Assembly (NCBI RefSeq): GCF_000264905.1
Contig: NW_006763131.1
Location: 2,055,939-2,119,938 of the forward strand
Reading direction: 5' to 3'
DNA: 64,000 nt
DNA from: Stereum hirsutum FP-91666 SS1
Taxonomy: Eukaryota > Basidiomycota > Agaricomycetes > Russulales > Stereaceae
Part shown: positions 12,532 to 24,288 of the stretch, piece after piece
Layout of the letters: each line of letters starts with the position of its first letter
How positions within the stretch are numbered: position 1 is the first letter of the stretch
Notes under the pieces: generated by a model
Seen by the model: the letters and a program-made list of their open reading frames with translations, nothing else
What the model was told of the DNA's origin: nothing
Databases searched by the model: none
Translations under genes and position numbers: made by a program

Positions 12532-15009
12532 TTAAGATGGCGTGGGTCGCTTGATCTTGAGCTGGCGCAGCTTTGCCATGAGATCCTAGACACGAAGAGA
12601 CCGCAAGGTGGGCAAAGACGTTCAACGATCAGTAGTAGCCTCTCGCATCAGTTTCTTGCATCTGAACCAATCAACGTACCTGCATTTCCTCCGGCTGAAG
12701 ACTCCCACGATGACTCTCCTCCACGACGCCATTCTCGATATTCTCCAAAATATCCCCAATTAAATCCCGATAGTCCACGCCGAAGAAGTTCGTCAACTTG
12801 GCAGCCCGACGTCTCCGCGCTTGGAACGTTACCATCTCTGGATCTGGAGACTGCGCTTCGTATTGGGAGGCGAGAGACAACGCGGAAGATTTGGTGGGTA
12901 GGGACCGGCGGCGCTCGAACTTCTGCAGTTCAGGTCTGGATTCGGGGTCAAAGGAGGCGCGGGTAGGGGTAACTTCCTCTACCATCGGTAATTCTGTGCT
13001 GAGGAATTGATGGAGCTCCGCCAGGGACTCTCGATCATCCTGTAAATCACTCGTCAGACAACGAAGATTCACGGCTGGAAGAGGAAAAGCCGCAAAGACG
13101 CACCCGATCAATGATATCGTTCAAGGAATTCAGAGAATGACGATAATGCATATATATAGAGGAGGACCGACGACCGGCGGATGATCTTCGGGCCTGTGTG
13201 GACGATGGATCATTCGATCCGCCTTCGTGAAGAAGATTATACGTCGAAGACGTCGGACTGGGCAGGCTGCCGTGTCGGACGGCTTTTCGAGGCTTGCTCT
13301 TATGAATATAGGCGCTCTGGTTCATGTTGCGACCCGTGGGCGACGAGGACATACTGAGAGATCCTGATCGGTCAGACAAGCTATGTGTGGGCGACTGCGA
13401 CTCGTCGGATCGACGAGCTACGGCATGCTGAGTGTGTCGCGTGTGATACAGCACTTGTGGGGGCAACTCTCCAAATACCTAGTCGAGTCACAATAGTGTG
13501 AAGGCAAAATAGCTGTCAGTTTAGCGTTCAACCCACAAGAGTAGCGATCGCAGGCACCACCAGACATGCAACTGTGCTCACTTTTTCCATTTTGAGCGCT
13601 CTACGGACATTAATAGCCTTTTCCCGTTCATCAAGCTCCTCCTTGACACGATCAGTCCATGCGCCCTTCAACTCCGCTGCAGAACTGCTCCGACGTCGGA
13701 GCTTCCGCCATGCTCGCGCCTCGTTCTCGCCAGAGGAGGAGGTGCTCGACGCAGGCTCTGCAGGCTCAGGTAGAGCTGGCTCATCTATGCCCAACACGAG
13801 CGATGTCGGCACTCTGGAGCCTAAGAATCGATGGAGCTTGGCCAGTTTTTCTCTCTTGCGTCTACGTTCCTCTTCTGCCTTTTCTTGGGGAGTGAGGGTG
13901 TCGAAGGAAGTGGGGGACGATGGCCATGGAGGCGAGGAGCTGAAGCTGTGGGGCGATTTCGGCGTACGGCGAGAAGAAGAAGCATGGGCATGGTCAGGAC
14001 GCTCTTCGTCGGACAAATCGATGAAAGAATCGGAGTCGAGCATCTCTCGACTGTGCGAACGATGCCCTCTTCTTTCGCTTCTCTCCGGGTAATCACCGCC
14101 CTCCCAGAGGGTACTGTGAGCAGAAGCATGACCACGTGTAGAATTAGACTCATATTCTGGATCCGAAAGGAGGTGGGACAACGAGGCGACGTCGAAGGGA
14201 CTGAGGGGAGCGGAATGCCTTCTGCCACTTCCGGACGAGATGGATGAACGGAGACTAGGCCTCGAGTCCTGCTTGGAGTGTTTGCGTGACGAGGAGGCTG
14301 CCTCGCTCTCTACCGAGAAAGAGGCTGCCGGACGATGGTGCTTCGAGTTCGGGGACGGGTATGAGGAGAGGAAGTTGCGAGTAGGCGGTTCGTTTTGGCG
14401 TGGGGAGACGGACATAGCGTCAGGTATTTGACCGAAGACCTGCGCGAGCTTTCGCGACTTTCGGATGAGATCTGCACGCTCAGCCGCGTTGAGGTTATTA
14501 GTGGTGGGTGGTACATGAACGAGTTTAACTTCCGGATGCGAGTCGTGCGCCTGGCTCGAACTCGAGGAGGCCTTTCCCCGGGATGGTTCATTCGGTATAG
14601 ACCGGTAGAAATTTGGTTTGGGACTGGTAGGGACTGGTGGCTTGGGTCCATGTGATCCATAAGAAGGCTGAGACATGAACGGTTAGAGAGCGGGATAGAA
14701 TCAGACAAAGTAAAACACAGTCCGCGGAACAACAAAACATACTAGACGATTAGTGTTGATGCGTATGTTAGAGTTCGAGCCTGATTTCGCATTGGGAGTG
14801 TTTCTGGAGCTAGGGGGGAGGATCGGCGTGGAGGAATCAAATGACTGAATAGTGCTTGAGCGTTGCCGGCTATAGAACGAATATTCAGAGGCAGCATCAT
14901 TGTCGTGATGAGCGGGCGGAGACTGGGCCATGTCGATGAAAGAGGAAGAAACGGAACGTCTGTCAAAATCGTTGCGGTCGTTGTCGTCGTCGTAAAAGTT
15001 GGTCGACAT
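12532..15009 (-). CDS. Serine-rich protein with conserved-looking C-terminus, 713 aa
   Basis: Five exons (15009-14743, 14667-13582, 13478-13104, 13039-12680, 12585-12532) join without phase conflict. The last exon, with DLMAKLRQLKIKRPTPS, is only 54 nt. Residues 1-300 are serine/proline-rich and probably disordered, with a short ordered helix around NAAERADLIRKSRKLAQVFG. A basic helical block follows (EKAEEERRRKREKLAKLHRF), then FLGSRVPTSLVLG. The C-terminal ~70 residues (RRRRAAKLTNFFGVDYRDL, then a helical acidic stretch LIGDILENIENGVVEE) look like a compact domain. I believe this tail recurs in other fungal proteins but cannot name the family. Function unknown. The next gene lies upstream on the same strand. 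Confidence 0.85.
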
Positions 15010-15292
15010 GTTGTTCGCTGTGTAGGATGGAGGTGTCCAGCAAGAGCACGACCCAGGAAGGCGGGCCCATCCTCATACTCTCGTTTCCGTACACCGCTCG
15101 TGGGAACATCACAACGCGGCCTTCCCCCCTCGGGTACAACGTTAACGCCACTCAACAGGCTTCCTCCCCAAGATCCCGATGTCGATGCAGGAAATCATGG
15201 CAGTTGCAGTCACCCGGACTGCTGCATTACGTGCCCAACGGCAGATGTACGGTATATGTTACAATAGATATGCAGCCTAAAATCGTGAACGC

Positions 15293-16279
15293 TCATCGTC
15301 CCCCGCCCTCCACGGCCACCGTCTCCCCCCCGTCACCCAGCGGCTTCTCCTTGTGCCTTTTGCGTCCACGAAGACGTAACAGCCCGATATCCAGGTGGCC
15401 CTCCTTCCGTGCCCCTTCAGCCGTCTGGGGATGAGGATGCTTCGACACGCGCTCGCTCGCATGGAGACCATCGAAGATCCCGACCTTGCTTAGTAGCCTG
15501 TGCAACTGCCCGAACGGCTTCTCACTCGGTGCTGGCGACAGCATCTCCTCCCGCAATTCGACTGGTGGACGCCGTGAGTTTGCGTCTCCATGCTGCGGCG
15601 TGGCCGACCGTGTAACCGACTTGGACGACGAAGCGAACGAGAGTGATGATGGTGGTCGATCCGTCTCGGCGACGTGGTCGCGAGAAGATAAATCGGGTTT
15701 AAGGGGCGAATGTGGCCGTAGTGACGTTGACGCGGACGTTTGGCGGGAAGCTTGCATGAACGAGGTGGAGGATATGGAGGACAGGACGGACTGAGGTCGT
15801 TCGTCGATATCGCAGATCGTGCCCTCACTCGACCGTTTCGTAGAGACCGATCGTAGACTGGCTGGACCACCGCGCGGTATGCCGCTTGGAGCAGGATTTA
15901 TGAACGGATTTTGTGTCGCACCGGGTGCCCATCGCTGCCACGACTCCCCGACACTCCTCGGAGAATTCTGATCCTGACGTTCAACTGCACTTTGCTCCTG
16001 ACTCCCGTAAATCGACGCGGCAGATTCGAGCACATTTTCGTTATGCGTCAGAATAGTGGATCGCGACCGAGGTTTACGCGGTCCTCGCGGAGGCGGCGGT
16101 AGGCCTTTCGTAATGAACTCGTCATGGTCAAAGGGAGTGGTGGAAACCGGTCGTTCAGGTAATGAAGAGCCGCTTTCTTGTCGGCGATGTTGCTCGTCGT
16201 AGTCAAGCAAAGCATCGAGATTCGAAGAAATGGCCAGAGAATTAGAGGAAGTTGCGCGATATAGTGATGGGTGGTTCAT
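15293..16279 (-). CDS. Serine/proline-rich hypothetical protein, 328 aa
   Basis: Single uninterrupted frame from ATG to TGA. Composition is low-complexity: serine, arginine and proline throughout, with phosphosite-like RSRST and RSATP motifs and a proline run (GLPPPPRGPRKPRSRST). A short segment near residue 260 (EKPFGQLHRLLSKVGIFDG) could form a helix, and the C-terminus is basic then glycine-rich. No domain is recognised. It lies 283 bp upstream of the 713-aa gene on the same strand, and both share the serine-rich style. They could be a diverged pair or one misassembled gene, but an in-frame stop and a good ATG separate them. Hypothetical. Confidence 0.65.
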   Translation of the reverse strand: MNHPSLYRATSSNSLAISSNLDALLDYDEQHRRQESGSSLPERPVSTTPFDHDEFITKGLPPPPRGPRKPRSRSTILTHNENVLESAASIYGSQEQSAVERQDQNSPRSVGESWQRWAPGATQNPFINPAPSGIPRGGPASLRSVSTKRSSEGTICDIDERPQSVLSSISSTSFMQASRQTSASTSLRPHSPLKPDLSSRDHVAETDRPPSSLSFASSSKSVTRSATPQHGDANSRRPPVELREEMLSPAPSEKPFGQLHRLLSKVGIFDGLHASERVSKHPHPQTAEGARKEGHLDIGLLRLRGRKRHKEKPLGDGGETVAVEGGGR

Positions 16280-17426
16280 GTTTTTTTAAGGCGTGGGATT
16301 TCTCCGCCTTAGGGCACAATCCAACATCGAACATGATGAGCACACCAAAAGAACATAGATTGACAGTAAACTGATGGGCTCACTCACCGCCTTCAAAGCA
16401 CGCTAACCAGTATGTAAATAACCCGCTCGGAGGGGGGTTTCGGGGTTTGTACGAAGAATTAGGAGGATGAAAGAGTAGTTTGTACAGAAAATTAGCCGCA
16501 GGAGGAGCAGAAAGTACCCGCAGAACGACCTGGACGGTCTCGTCAGTGGAAGGAAAGAGAAACGCGCCGCTATCGCCTCAGGAGGGGCGTCAGCGTCGGC
16601 TATGAGGAGCGTGGCTGGCCTCGCGCTCGAGCTGCGCGAGATTCAAACCGAAATCTACTGTATACAGGAAAATCACACTGGCCGGGCCTGCCCAGCGCAA
16701 TGAGTAAAAGGGTGCAGGCCTGCCGCGGAAAGATCAGAGATTGTAGTCAAATTGAACGATGGCGGCCATCAGAAATTATTGCGGCTGTGTTCGTATATCA
16801 ACTGAAACCGAACCCTTCACGCCCATAAATCGGGCAAGCTAGCCATGGCGTTGGTAGCATGCCTGAATTGCGCACCTCCTCGACGTCGCGACGGTGCTTC
16901 GTGTTCTCGAAACGGTTGACTCGGAATCGTTCAGGGTTCATGAATGGTGGCAGGAGAGTTGTTCGCAACCTTGTCCGTCCCGGAGGTACTCATATGCTCC
17001 AAATATGGGGGTGAAGGATTCAACCCAAACTGTCCAGAGCTGTATTTGCATACATGTTGTAGTCCGAAAAAGCATGCGATCGATCGCCCCATGACCGCAT
17101 ACAGCTCCATGACAGTCGAAAGCCTACACACTCGATGGTAGAATGTCCATCGTCCTCACCAACGGAGGTTTCAAGGCTATCAGACTTGGGAATGATCCTA
17201 GTCAATGGAAGTTCTGGAACCTGTCGCCTGTCGGAAGGTAAGCGGGGCGGATGATGGCGGGCCTGGGGCGGATTCCCAGAATACTCACTAGTGTGGCACA
17301 AATATGTTCCAAGCAAAAGTCTCAAAACCCGAGAATAGGAGCAGAAACACGGATGCGGTTAAAATTCTGAGACAATGCCAGCGTCCATTCATCGTGACCC
17401 AGTGCAACGAATGCAACTCACATCGT
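16280..17426. other. Intergenic
   Basis: Upstream region of the 328-aa gene and downstream of dynactin p27. Mixed composition, only short unsupported frames, no repeat recognised. Confidence 0.45.
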
Positions 17427-18236
17427 TTACCCAGCGGCATGCCCGTGCCCATGGGCCTCTCCCCTCCTTAACCTATTGAACTTGGGCAAAGTCTCTCTAA
17501 GGTACTCAGCATGCTTCCTCCTCAGATCCGCCTCCTGGACTTTGCCCCTTCCGCTCCACGTCCTCCTCTCCGCCGTAGGTCCATAAATCACGGTATAATC
17601 ATCCAACACTTCATCCTCTGTGGGTACGACAAGGCATCCGGCACCGATGACGCAGTAGGAGGATATTCGAACGGTGTGGTGTACTCGAGCACGGGTGGAG
17701 ACGGTGTTGAAGTTGCCTATCGTTGGAGATTCAACGCCTGAGCGATCGGTAAAGGGAATTGGGCGGTCGGGTCAGTCTTAGAGGAAGGCTGAGATGGATA
17801 CAGAAACGTACGACAGCCAATCTCAAAGAGATTATCATCCCCTATTCGCATAACCTCCTTCCTCCTAGCAAGAGCATTCCGTCTGTGAGATTTGGAGCCC
17901 GCTATATAACAGCATTGCACAAACCTGTTCACGACAATCGCGCCTTCTTCGATGATGCACCCAGAGCCTATCACAATTGGTCCAGCAATGGCAAAGATAG
18001 TCGCCTTTGGGTGCACTATGGTGCCTACATATTGCCATCGACAATGTCAGCTTCGAGTACAAGACACGAAGGGGTCGAGAAACGGGCCACACCAGAACCA
18101 ATGGTAATATCGCCTTTCAGTTCAACATCTTGACAAACAACGGCTCTCGAATGAATAGTGAATTTATCCCGTCTACAGGAGTAGTCAGATTCGTTCAATT
18201 GGTAGCTAGAATAGTAGCAGCGTACATAGGTGGCAT
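17427..18236 (-). CDS. DCTN6: Dynactin subunit p27 (DCTN6-like), 190 aa
   Basis: Five exons (18236-18226, 18172-18093, 18024-17925, 17882-17812, 17737-17427) give 190 aa, the same length as animal p27. Hexapeptide repeats of a left-handed parallel beta-helix run through the protein: SRAVVCQDVELKGDITIGSG, TIVHPKATIFAIAGPIVIGS, DDNLFEIGCRVE, VRISSYCVIGAGCLVVP, YTVIYGPTAERR. A charged C-terminal helix (EADLRRKHAEYLRETLPKFN) follows. In the family, p27 and p25 cap the pointed end of the dynactin Arp1 filament and help dynein bind membrane cargo. Oddities: an 11-nt first coding exon (MPPI) and a 42-nt intron 3. An RR insert (RRNALARRKEVMRIGDDN) replaces the longer loop of animal homologues. Confidence 0.93.
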
Positions 18237-18356
18237 CAGGTCCGGAGTGTGGTCATGGTCAAGGGAGAGGCATGAAGAGGTCCGAGGTTGATCGCTGGAG
18301 ATCACGATCTGGGGTCAAAAGTGCAGTATTATTGCTCACGTGCGAGTAAAAAGTAA

Positions 18357-18427
18357 GCATTAATGGGGTAGTGGTAACCTGGGTCGTTGCCATCGACCCG
18401 CCGGGGGTTCGATTCCCTCTTAATGCA
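18357..18427 (+). tRNA. tRNA-Gly (anticodon GCC)
   Basis: Complete cloverleaf. The 7-bp acceptor GCATTAA/TTAATGC is perfect and the discriminator is A. The D-arm is GGGT-AGTGGTA-ACCT. The anticodon stem GGTCG/CGACC carries loop TTGCCAT, giving anticodon GCC. The T-arm is GGGGG-TTCGATT-CCCTC with one G-U pair. Length is 71 nt with no intron. It lies about 120 bp beyond the start codon of the divergent dynactin p27 gene. Confidence 0.93.
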
Positions 18428-19140
18428 GTCGACTTGTATTTTTGGGCCCGGACCGAAACCTTTTTACCTCTTGAACTCATGAGGATATTACTTACTTCAC
18501 ATTGTCTACCAGCAAGTATTCTGGTTATTTGACATGCAGTTCGTTCAGCTTCGATCCCGCCATCAATCCCGAGAGTCAAGACTCGCATTATGCATATGCA
18601 TTATACCCCAGACCTCTCGAGGCCATTGAGGGATGAGGTGACTTATAGTAACATCCGACGACACGGTCTTCACGACCGCTCTTCGAGAAAAGGCAAGCAA
18701 GAGAGAAAAAGAACTGACGGAAGTAACTTAGGACGAGACGGGAAACGAGAGGGCAAAGAAAACGAGAATGAACGCGATGGGTTGGATAGTGCTGTGTTGC
18801 TGTTATTGTTGGTGTCGTTATGTTCGTATACTACAAAAACCGAGCCGTGTCGTGTACGATGCGATGAGAATATGTCAATGTGGTTTGTGCAGTGCGGTGC
18901 GGAATCGGGCCAAAGGCAGGAAAATCGGGAGCGTGAGCTCGATGGAGGTCGCCGATGGATGCGGAATGCAAACGAAACAAGGATACAAGATGCGTAAATA
19001 GAAAAAAAATCTCCAAGACCCGTCAAAACGCCGGAATAAGCAGAAGAAGAACAGAATAAGCAATCCAGAAAGAAAAGTAGAAGCGAAAAGGAAGCATAAG
19101 AGTAAAGTAAGGGCAGGAACAACATGCGTGTCCCAGATCA
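18428..19140. other. Intergenic, downstream of the Nvj2-like gene
   Basis: Purine-rich on the plus strand (about 18680-19120), probably including the 3' UTR of the minus-strand Nvj2-like gene. No gene or repeat is supported. Confidence 0.45.
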
Positions 19141-22100
19141 TCACGTCGGCACCGAGACAGTCGACCTCCGCGGCGGTAATGGCGGCTTCTGTAACGTAGG
19201 ATAGATCGGTGTCGGAGCTGTGAATGTGATATCAGGCGACAAGGTCGAGTATGGGTCCAAGGAGCCCGAGCCCATACCGGACGACGGAGATTCCGAAGGG
19301 TCTCTCGTTTCCTTACTGCCTCCTTCACCCTCATCAACCTGAACCGTGAGTGGCGACCTTGTCATTTCCAGTGAAGCGCGTTTCAGCTCGGCGTCTTTCG
19401 ATGCTATAGACCGTAATGACTCCGACGCCGAGGCAAGTGAGGACTGCGTGGGGCTCGTCGCCGAAGAAGACCCGGACAACGTCGATATAGAACGTGGAGG
19501 GAGCGGTGGAGGTGCACGTCGAGGCTTCGAGGGTTTCGCAGGAGGAGTGGGTGTCTGCGACTGTTGCTCATCCTCGATGAGAGCATCCAAATCAGCAGGC
19601 GCAGAAGAGACAGATGCACTTTCTGGCGCTGAGACAGGCCCTCTGTTGAAAAGTCGCGAGAGACTCTGAATTCCGGCGGGCGCCTTGGCCTTATTTTCTG
19701 AAGGGACTGAAGGAGGCGAAGGTGGGACGTAACCCATCGACATGACCTCGCCTCGATGACTGGCGTGGATACCGGGGATGCTCATGACCTGGACTTGCGA
19801 GGGCTGCGTATGTATAGGCGTCGGAGGAGATGCTACAAGCGGCGAGTCATCAGGTTTGTCAGGTCCGGGACTGGTGGCCTTCGATCGACTATCAGCGCTA
19901 CCCTCTCGAGTGCGTTCAGCGACGTCCAGAGTAGGCTGTGGTGTAGGAGAAACGCCCTTTCTGTGCTGCTGATACGCAGGGCCCATATCGCCCTTCGAGA
20001 GGGGCCTGCCTCTGAAAGACGAAACCGGAGACGATGGCGCGCCATACGAAGCTTCGGACGAACCACCCTCGGAAGAAATACTGACAGTTCGATCCTTTGT
20101 AGGCTTGCTGTCTGGGATGACTATCGGCGACGAGACAGATGGCGGTAACTGATCTGCGGGACCAGGTTCGGGAGCATGATTGCTCGAGCCCCCTCCGCTT
20201 CTGCGTGATGCAACATGGGCCCTGACTTCGGCGTAACTGGCCTTTGGCTTGTTTATCGAGCTACTCGAATCCGAGCTCATCCGACGATGAACAGAGCCAC
20301 CATCGGGCGTGTCGTACCCGCTCCCGTTCTCCTTCTTCAAGCCAGTCCAGTTTACTCCCCATTTACGCATGGTCTCCTTCGCCGATTGACCGAGGGCTTG
20401 TCTGTCGGCGGCCCGAGACTTGAGCGTCGACAAGAAGGTGTTATTGCTGTTTATCGACTTGTGATCGGAAGACTTGTCTGACTTTGTTGAGGCAGATGAA
20501 GAGGAAACAGTCATAGGGTCCGCTGGCGGGCGCTCGAACGAAGGAGAGGGGGACGGCGAACGCGAAGAAGCGCGAGAGCGGACAGAGCGGACAGAGGGAG
20601 AGGGAGATCGAGATCGGGTAAACTTGCGCGCAGTAGTCAAGAACTTGGACGGCTTCTTGTTCAATTTGCGAGGAGGGGCATCGATAGGGGTTGACGGCAG
20701 CTCGTTCGTCGGTGTGTTAACACGCGGCATTTCTTCGCGACGTGACCCATCTTCAGCGTCTGGTAGCGGTTCAGGATCATCCATGAGGTGATTAGCATCG
20801 ACAGTCGAGCTCGAAGCGGATAGCCATGTATCGTTGTTAGAGGGAGAGGAAGAAAGCGTGTCTTGAGAGGGGACGGGAGCTGCCATGGTTGTCGAACGGG
20901 GTTGAGAGTTCTTTGCAGCCTCGATGCTCTCCGCGATTTCGCCATCAGAATGTGAACGTTTAAGACCGCTGGCCTCCCCATCGGGAGAAGTCTCGACGTC
21001 GGGAGAGCCGGTATCCTCCTCTTCGCCTTCCATACCGCCCTCCTTTCGTTGGTTCCGTGCTGCATCAGGGAAGATACCACCGCGGTGTTTATAGGGCGAG
21101 CTGTCGAAGAAGGCGATATCGTCCATATTTGGAAGGACTACTGATTCCATTATCTTCAGGAATGCACGATTAACAATCGAGAACCATAGAACAGAGGCGA
21201 CGGGATAGACATACGACTTCTTTCAGGCGAGACTCGATGGAATTCAGGATCATACTCCAAGTGATTCGTCTGTCGCTAACGCCTGGCACGATTTGCATTT
21301 GCATCTTTGGCATCTGCGTGAACGCGTACCAGATACGGTTGCTTGGAGGACGTTTCACCCTAATGACCATGTTACCCTCGAGCTCGTGCAGGACAACAGC
21401 CAGGGCGAGTGGGACGGTATACGGCTTGAACCTGGCCCCAAGGTTAAGCGTAGCGATAGCCTCGACCTGAATACGGATTTCGCCTTTGTAGTGAATGCGA
21501 ACCTCCAAAGCAGCATCTCCTTCCTTCGTAAGCTCCTTCAACATAGGTTTGCTGAACATGGGCGACCTATCCCCGACGGATACCTCGGTCACGATAACGT
21601 CGCTGAGAAAGTTGGGTTTCTTCACTTTGGAGAGTTTCTTCATGAGTTTGCCGATGATCATGGATTCGAGGGTGTCAGTGCGGTAATAGCTGAAGAATAT
21701 TCGTCCGATCAGTGCGTTCAACCATCGTGTCGGGATGACGTCGGGCTGTTCGTCCAATGTGGCGACAAGGTGTTTCATATCGTCGGGAGAGAAGACGGGC
21801 TCGAGTGGTGTGAGGAGGGGTGTGTTGGCCGAGTAATCCGATGCATGGACGAGTGCGAGATACCAGTCCTCCATATCGAAGTTGGATCGAACGAAGATGT
21901 ACCATGGTGTCGACATGTCCAGCGCCTCTTGCCTCGCCGCGTCCTTCCTCCTCTCAATCTCAATCATCTTCTCCCTCTCCCTCTCCCTTTCCTTCTGCTT
22001 CTTCTTCGAACTTCCACCACTGTTGGCCACCTTCTCCTCTACCTTCTCCTCCACGTTATCCCTTTCCAAGAACATCTCCCTCGTCACACTCGGCATACCC

Positions 22101-22696
22101 CTCTGTCCTGGCTGAATCTTGGGCCTCAAGCAGATCGCATTCCGTTTCGCAAAGAGTTCACCATCCGTAAGCTTATCGTGTTCATGCACGATAGTCACCT
22201 CGTGCCCACCCAGCTCGATAGCAGCCTCGCACTCCGTCATACTCTCGTCCTCGTAGAGGTAAAGTACCTTCCCTTTGAGAACGACATACCACGTATCCCG
22301 AGGCCTCGACCGTTTCGGATCCTTAGATCGAGCATCGAGGAACGACCTAACGAGGTTGACATACGACCCATCGAACGTCGTCTCCTCGAGCGTGCGCCTG
22401 ACGGTCAGCCACCCTTTCCTCGCCTTGGGCGTCTCTGGCGGAGGCTCGTATGATTTCTCGTCTTGTTGCTGTTCTGACTGTGCGGTTACGGATGCAGACG
22501 CAGAGGACACTGGTGAAACCTCGCGAGTGTCCGACTGGCCTGCGTGAGCACGGGCTTCCTTTGCTGGCTTTGTAGGGTCAATGTCCCCTAGCGGGACGGA
22601 GGTATAGACTGCGAAAGCGATGAGACTGAGTAAGACCAGGGGAAAAAAGGTAAGGCCGCCGAGGACATAGGCATAGACGATGGAGCGAAACGACAT
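19141..22696 (-). CDS. NVJ2: Nvj2/TEX2-like PH-SMP lipid-transfer protein, 1164 aa
   Basis: Two exons, 22696-21215 and 21153-19141, with a 61-nt GT-AG intron in phase 0. Residues ~5-35 are an N-terminal membrane anchor ([19 protein letters not shown]). A PH-like domain spans ~90-275: [33 protein letters not shown], then, after a charged K/E/R insert, [20 protein letters not shown]. The SMP domain covers ~315-490 ([59 protein letters not shown]). The ~670-residue tail is disordered and serine/proline-rich, with SH3-ligand-like [10 protein letters not shown] and [11 protein letters not shown] proteins move lipids at ER contact sites; yeast Nvj2 and animal TEX2 share this PH-SMP order. A frame extends 37 codons upstream of the chosen ATG but has no earlier ATG. 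Confidence 0.92.
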
Positions 22697-23017
22697 TGAG
22701 CTGTGAATAGCCCGAGCTCGTCGTCGTGCCCGTCGCGGTTGACGGTGATGGTAGAGAGCTGTGTTTGTTTGCCAGCCAGCTCGAGGCGGCTCAGCTTTCC
22801 GCACCAAGGCCGTCTTCGCACGACGTCACCGCTTCGCGGCGTCGTTCGGCCCGTCAAATGCTTCCGGCCGCGGCACCCTTGATCCGTTAAAGTCATAATG
22901 AAATGTTATTCGATTTTTATGGAATTTCTGTCCAACGCTTTCAAGTTTCGACATAGAACCAAGTGTGGCGAAGAGAGAGAGTAGGATAGACAATAGCAAT
23001 GTTATACCCGAAACTCA
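22697..23017. other. Intergenic between two minus-strand genes
   Basis: Promoter side of the Nvj2-like gene and 3' side of the next gene. A second open frame from the upstream gene runs into this region to 22941 (see findings). Confidence 0.4.
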
Positions 23018-23821
23018 TCACCGACAATGTCTCGCCCGCCTCTTTGCGCTCAACACGCGTGAAAACAATCCCCTCCGGACCTGCTCCTCCAGAGACGGCA
23101 GCACAGCCCGCCAATGTCCCTCCGTATATTCCCACTTGCGGCCGCACATCATAGGCTTCGCGAGCAGAGGTGGATATACATCGTTCACCACCGGGTGCGA
23201 CGGCACAACGAGTTGGTTTCCAAAGCATGCGTCCTGAACCGGGACCCAACACGATGATTCGCGCTCCTCGGCCTCGCAGGGTGTGATGACTATTGTGGGT
23301 ATTGATGGGTCATCGTTTTCAATGCGCAAAGGGCCCTGACGTTCCTGAAGATAGTGAGGAGCAGGTCTCATCAGAACTCTCGACTCAGTGGTGTTATTAG
23401 ATTGATAGTATTGACACTCACAGGTGATTTTGATTTTCGCCGCGAAGGGGACCTTTCTCGGTCATGACCAGGCAAAGACTCAATGAGGGTATCTGGTTCC
23501 AGAATAATATCCTCAAGAGGCTGTGGTATTGACTCGAAATCCTGTATATCCAATCAACCTTCTGTCCCACGCCTACGCAAAAGTGGCATTGACAATACGT
23601 ACCTCGTCCGCCTCGTTTTGTAGTCCCAAATCCACTAGCATTGTAGCTACCTGCTCCACATCATCCAGCAGTCTCCTCTGCAGCGACCTATACACCGGTG
23701 CCACCGTGCTCCCGCACAATCCAGCGACAGACCTCCAATGCAGCTGCGGGGCTGCGGGTAATAGAGCGTATAGCGCTTCCACGTTGAGAGACTGTGTAAC
23801 AAGAGGGTCGTTCCACCTCAT
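23018..23821 (-). CDS. Hypothetical protein, conservative model 234 aa
   Basis: Three well-phased exons: 23821-23603, 23541-23422 and 23383-23018. The ATG at 23821 gives MRWNDPLVTQSLNVEALYAL. The product has a helical N-terminal half (RSLQRRLLDDVEQVATMLVD), an acidic then basic linker (RERSPSRRKSKSP) and a C-terminal half rich in aromatic residues (ESSCWVPVQDACFGNQLVVP, CGRKWEYTEGHWRAVLPSLE). I do not recognise the family. A plausible extra first exon exists at 24003-23902 (MIRAFLSQASSRVLDVRLE, donor GTACGT), but it ends in phase 0 and cannot be joined in frame to either available acceptor, so I left it out. The true N-terminus is unresolved. Confidence 0.6.
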
Positions 23822-24003
23822 GTCAGCTTTCCAAGAAGATAGAAAGAGGATGTGCAGAGAGGGTCGAGGTCGAAATACAGAAGGGGTGGACAAGGACGTA
23901 CGATTTCCTGCTCCTCCACCGGGAGTGAAACGGCCGTGCCACCCGTTTCAAGGCGAACGTCCAGCACACGCGAGCTGGCTTGTGACAAGAACGCCCTAAT
24001 CAT

Positions 24004-24288
24004 ACTAGATAACTTGCTTGCCCTATGCCACTAAGTTATACACGTTTCCGAAAGTAATAGTCTGAGGATCGAGGGGCAGAGAGGCCACGCTCGACGCGTT
24101 AGGAAGTTGTGTCGCACAAACTGAAACCAGCCGAAACAAAAACAAAGACGGTTATAATGGCGGCCTTGTGCAGTGGTGTATAGAGGATGAGGCCAGGGAG
24201 AAGGGCGACATAAGCAAACGGAAGAGAGAAACGAGAACGGAGAGGCGATTAGAAAGGACGACGAAGGGGGCAGAACAGAATCACATTA
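24004..24288. other. Short intergenic spacer left of the first inverted-repeat element
   Basis: Upstream region of the hypothetical gene; purine-rich toward the right end. No gene is supported. Confidence 0.4.

Noticed and set aside
21293..22453. Plus-strand open frame of 386 codons
   Set aside because: Lies antisense to the conserved PH-SMP exon of the Nvj2-like gene, has no ATG-plus-domain support, and its leucine/arginine/proline-rich composition is what the antisense of a charged protein gives.
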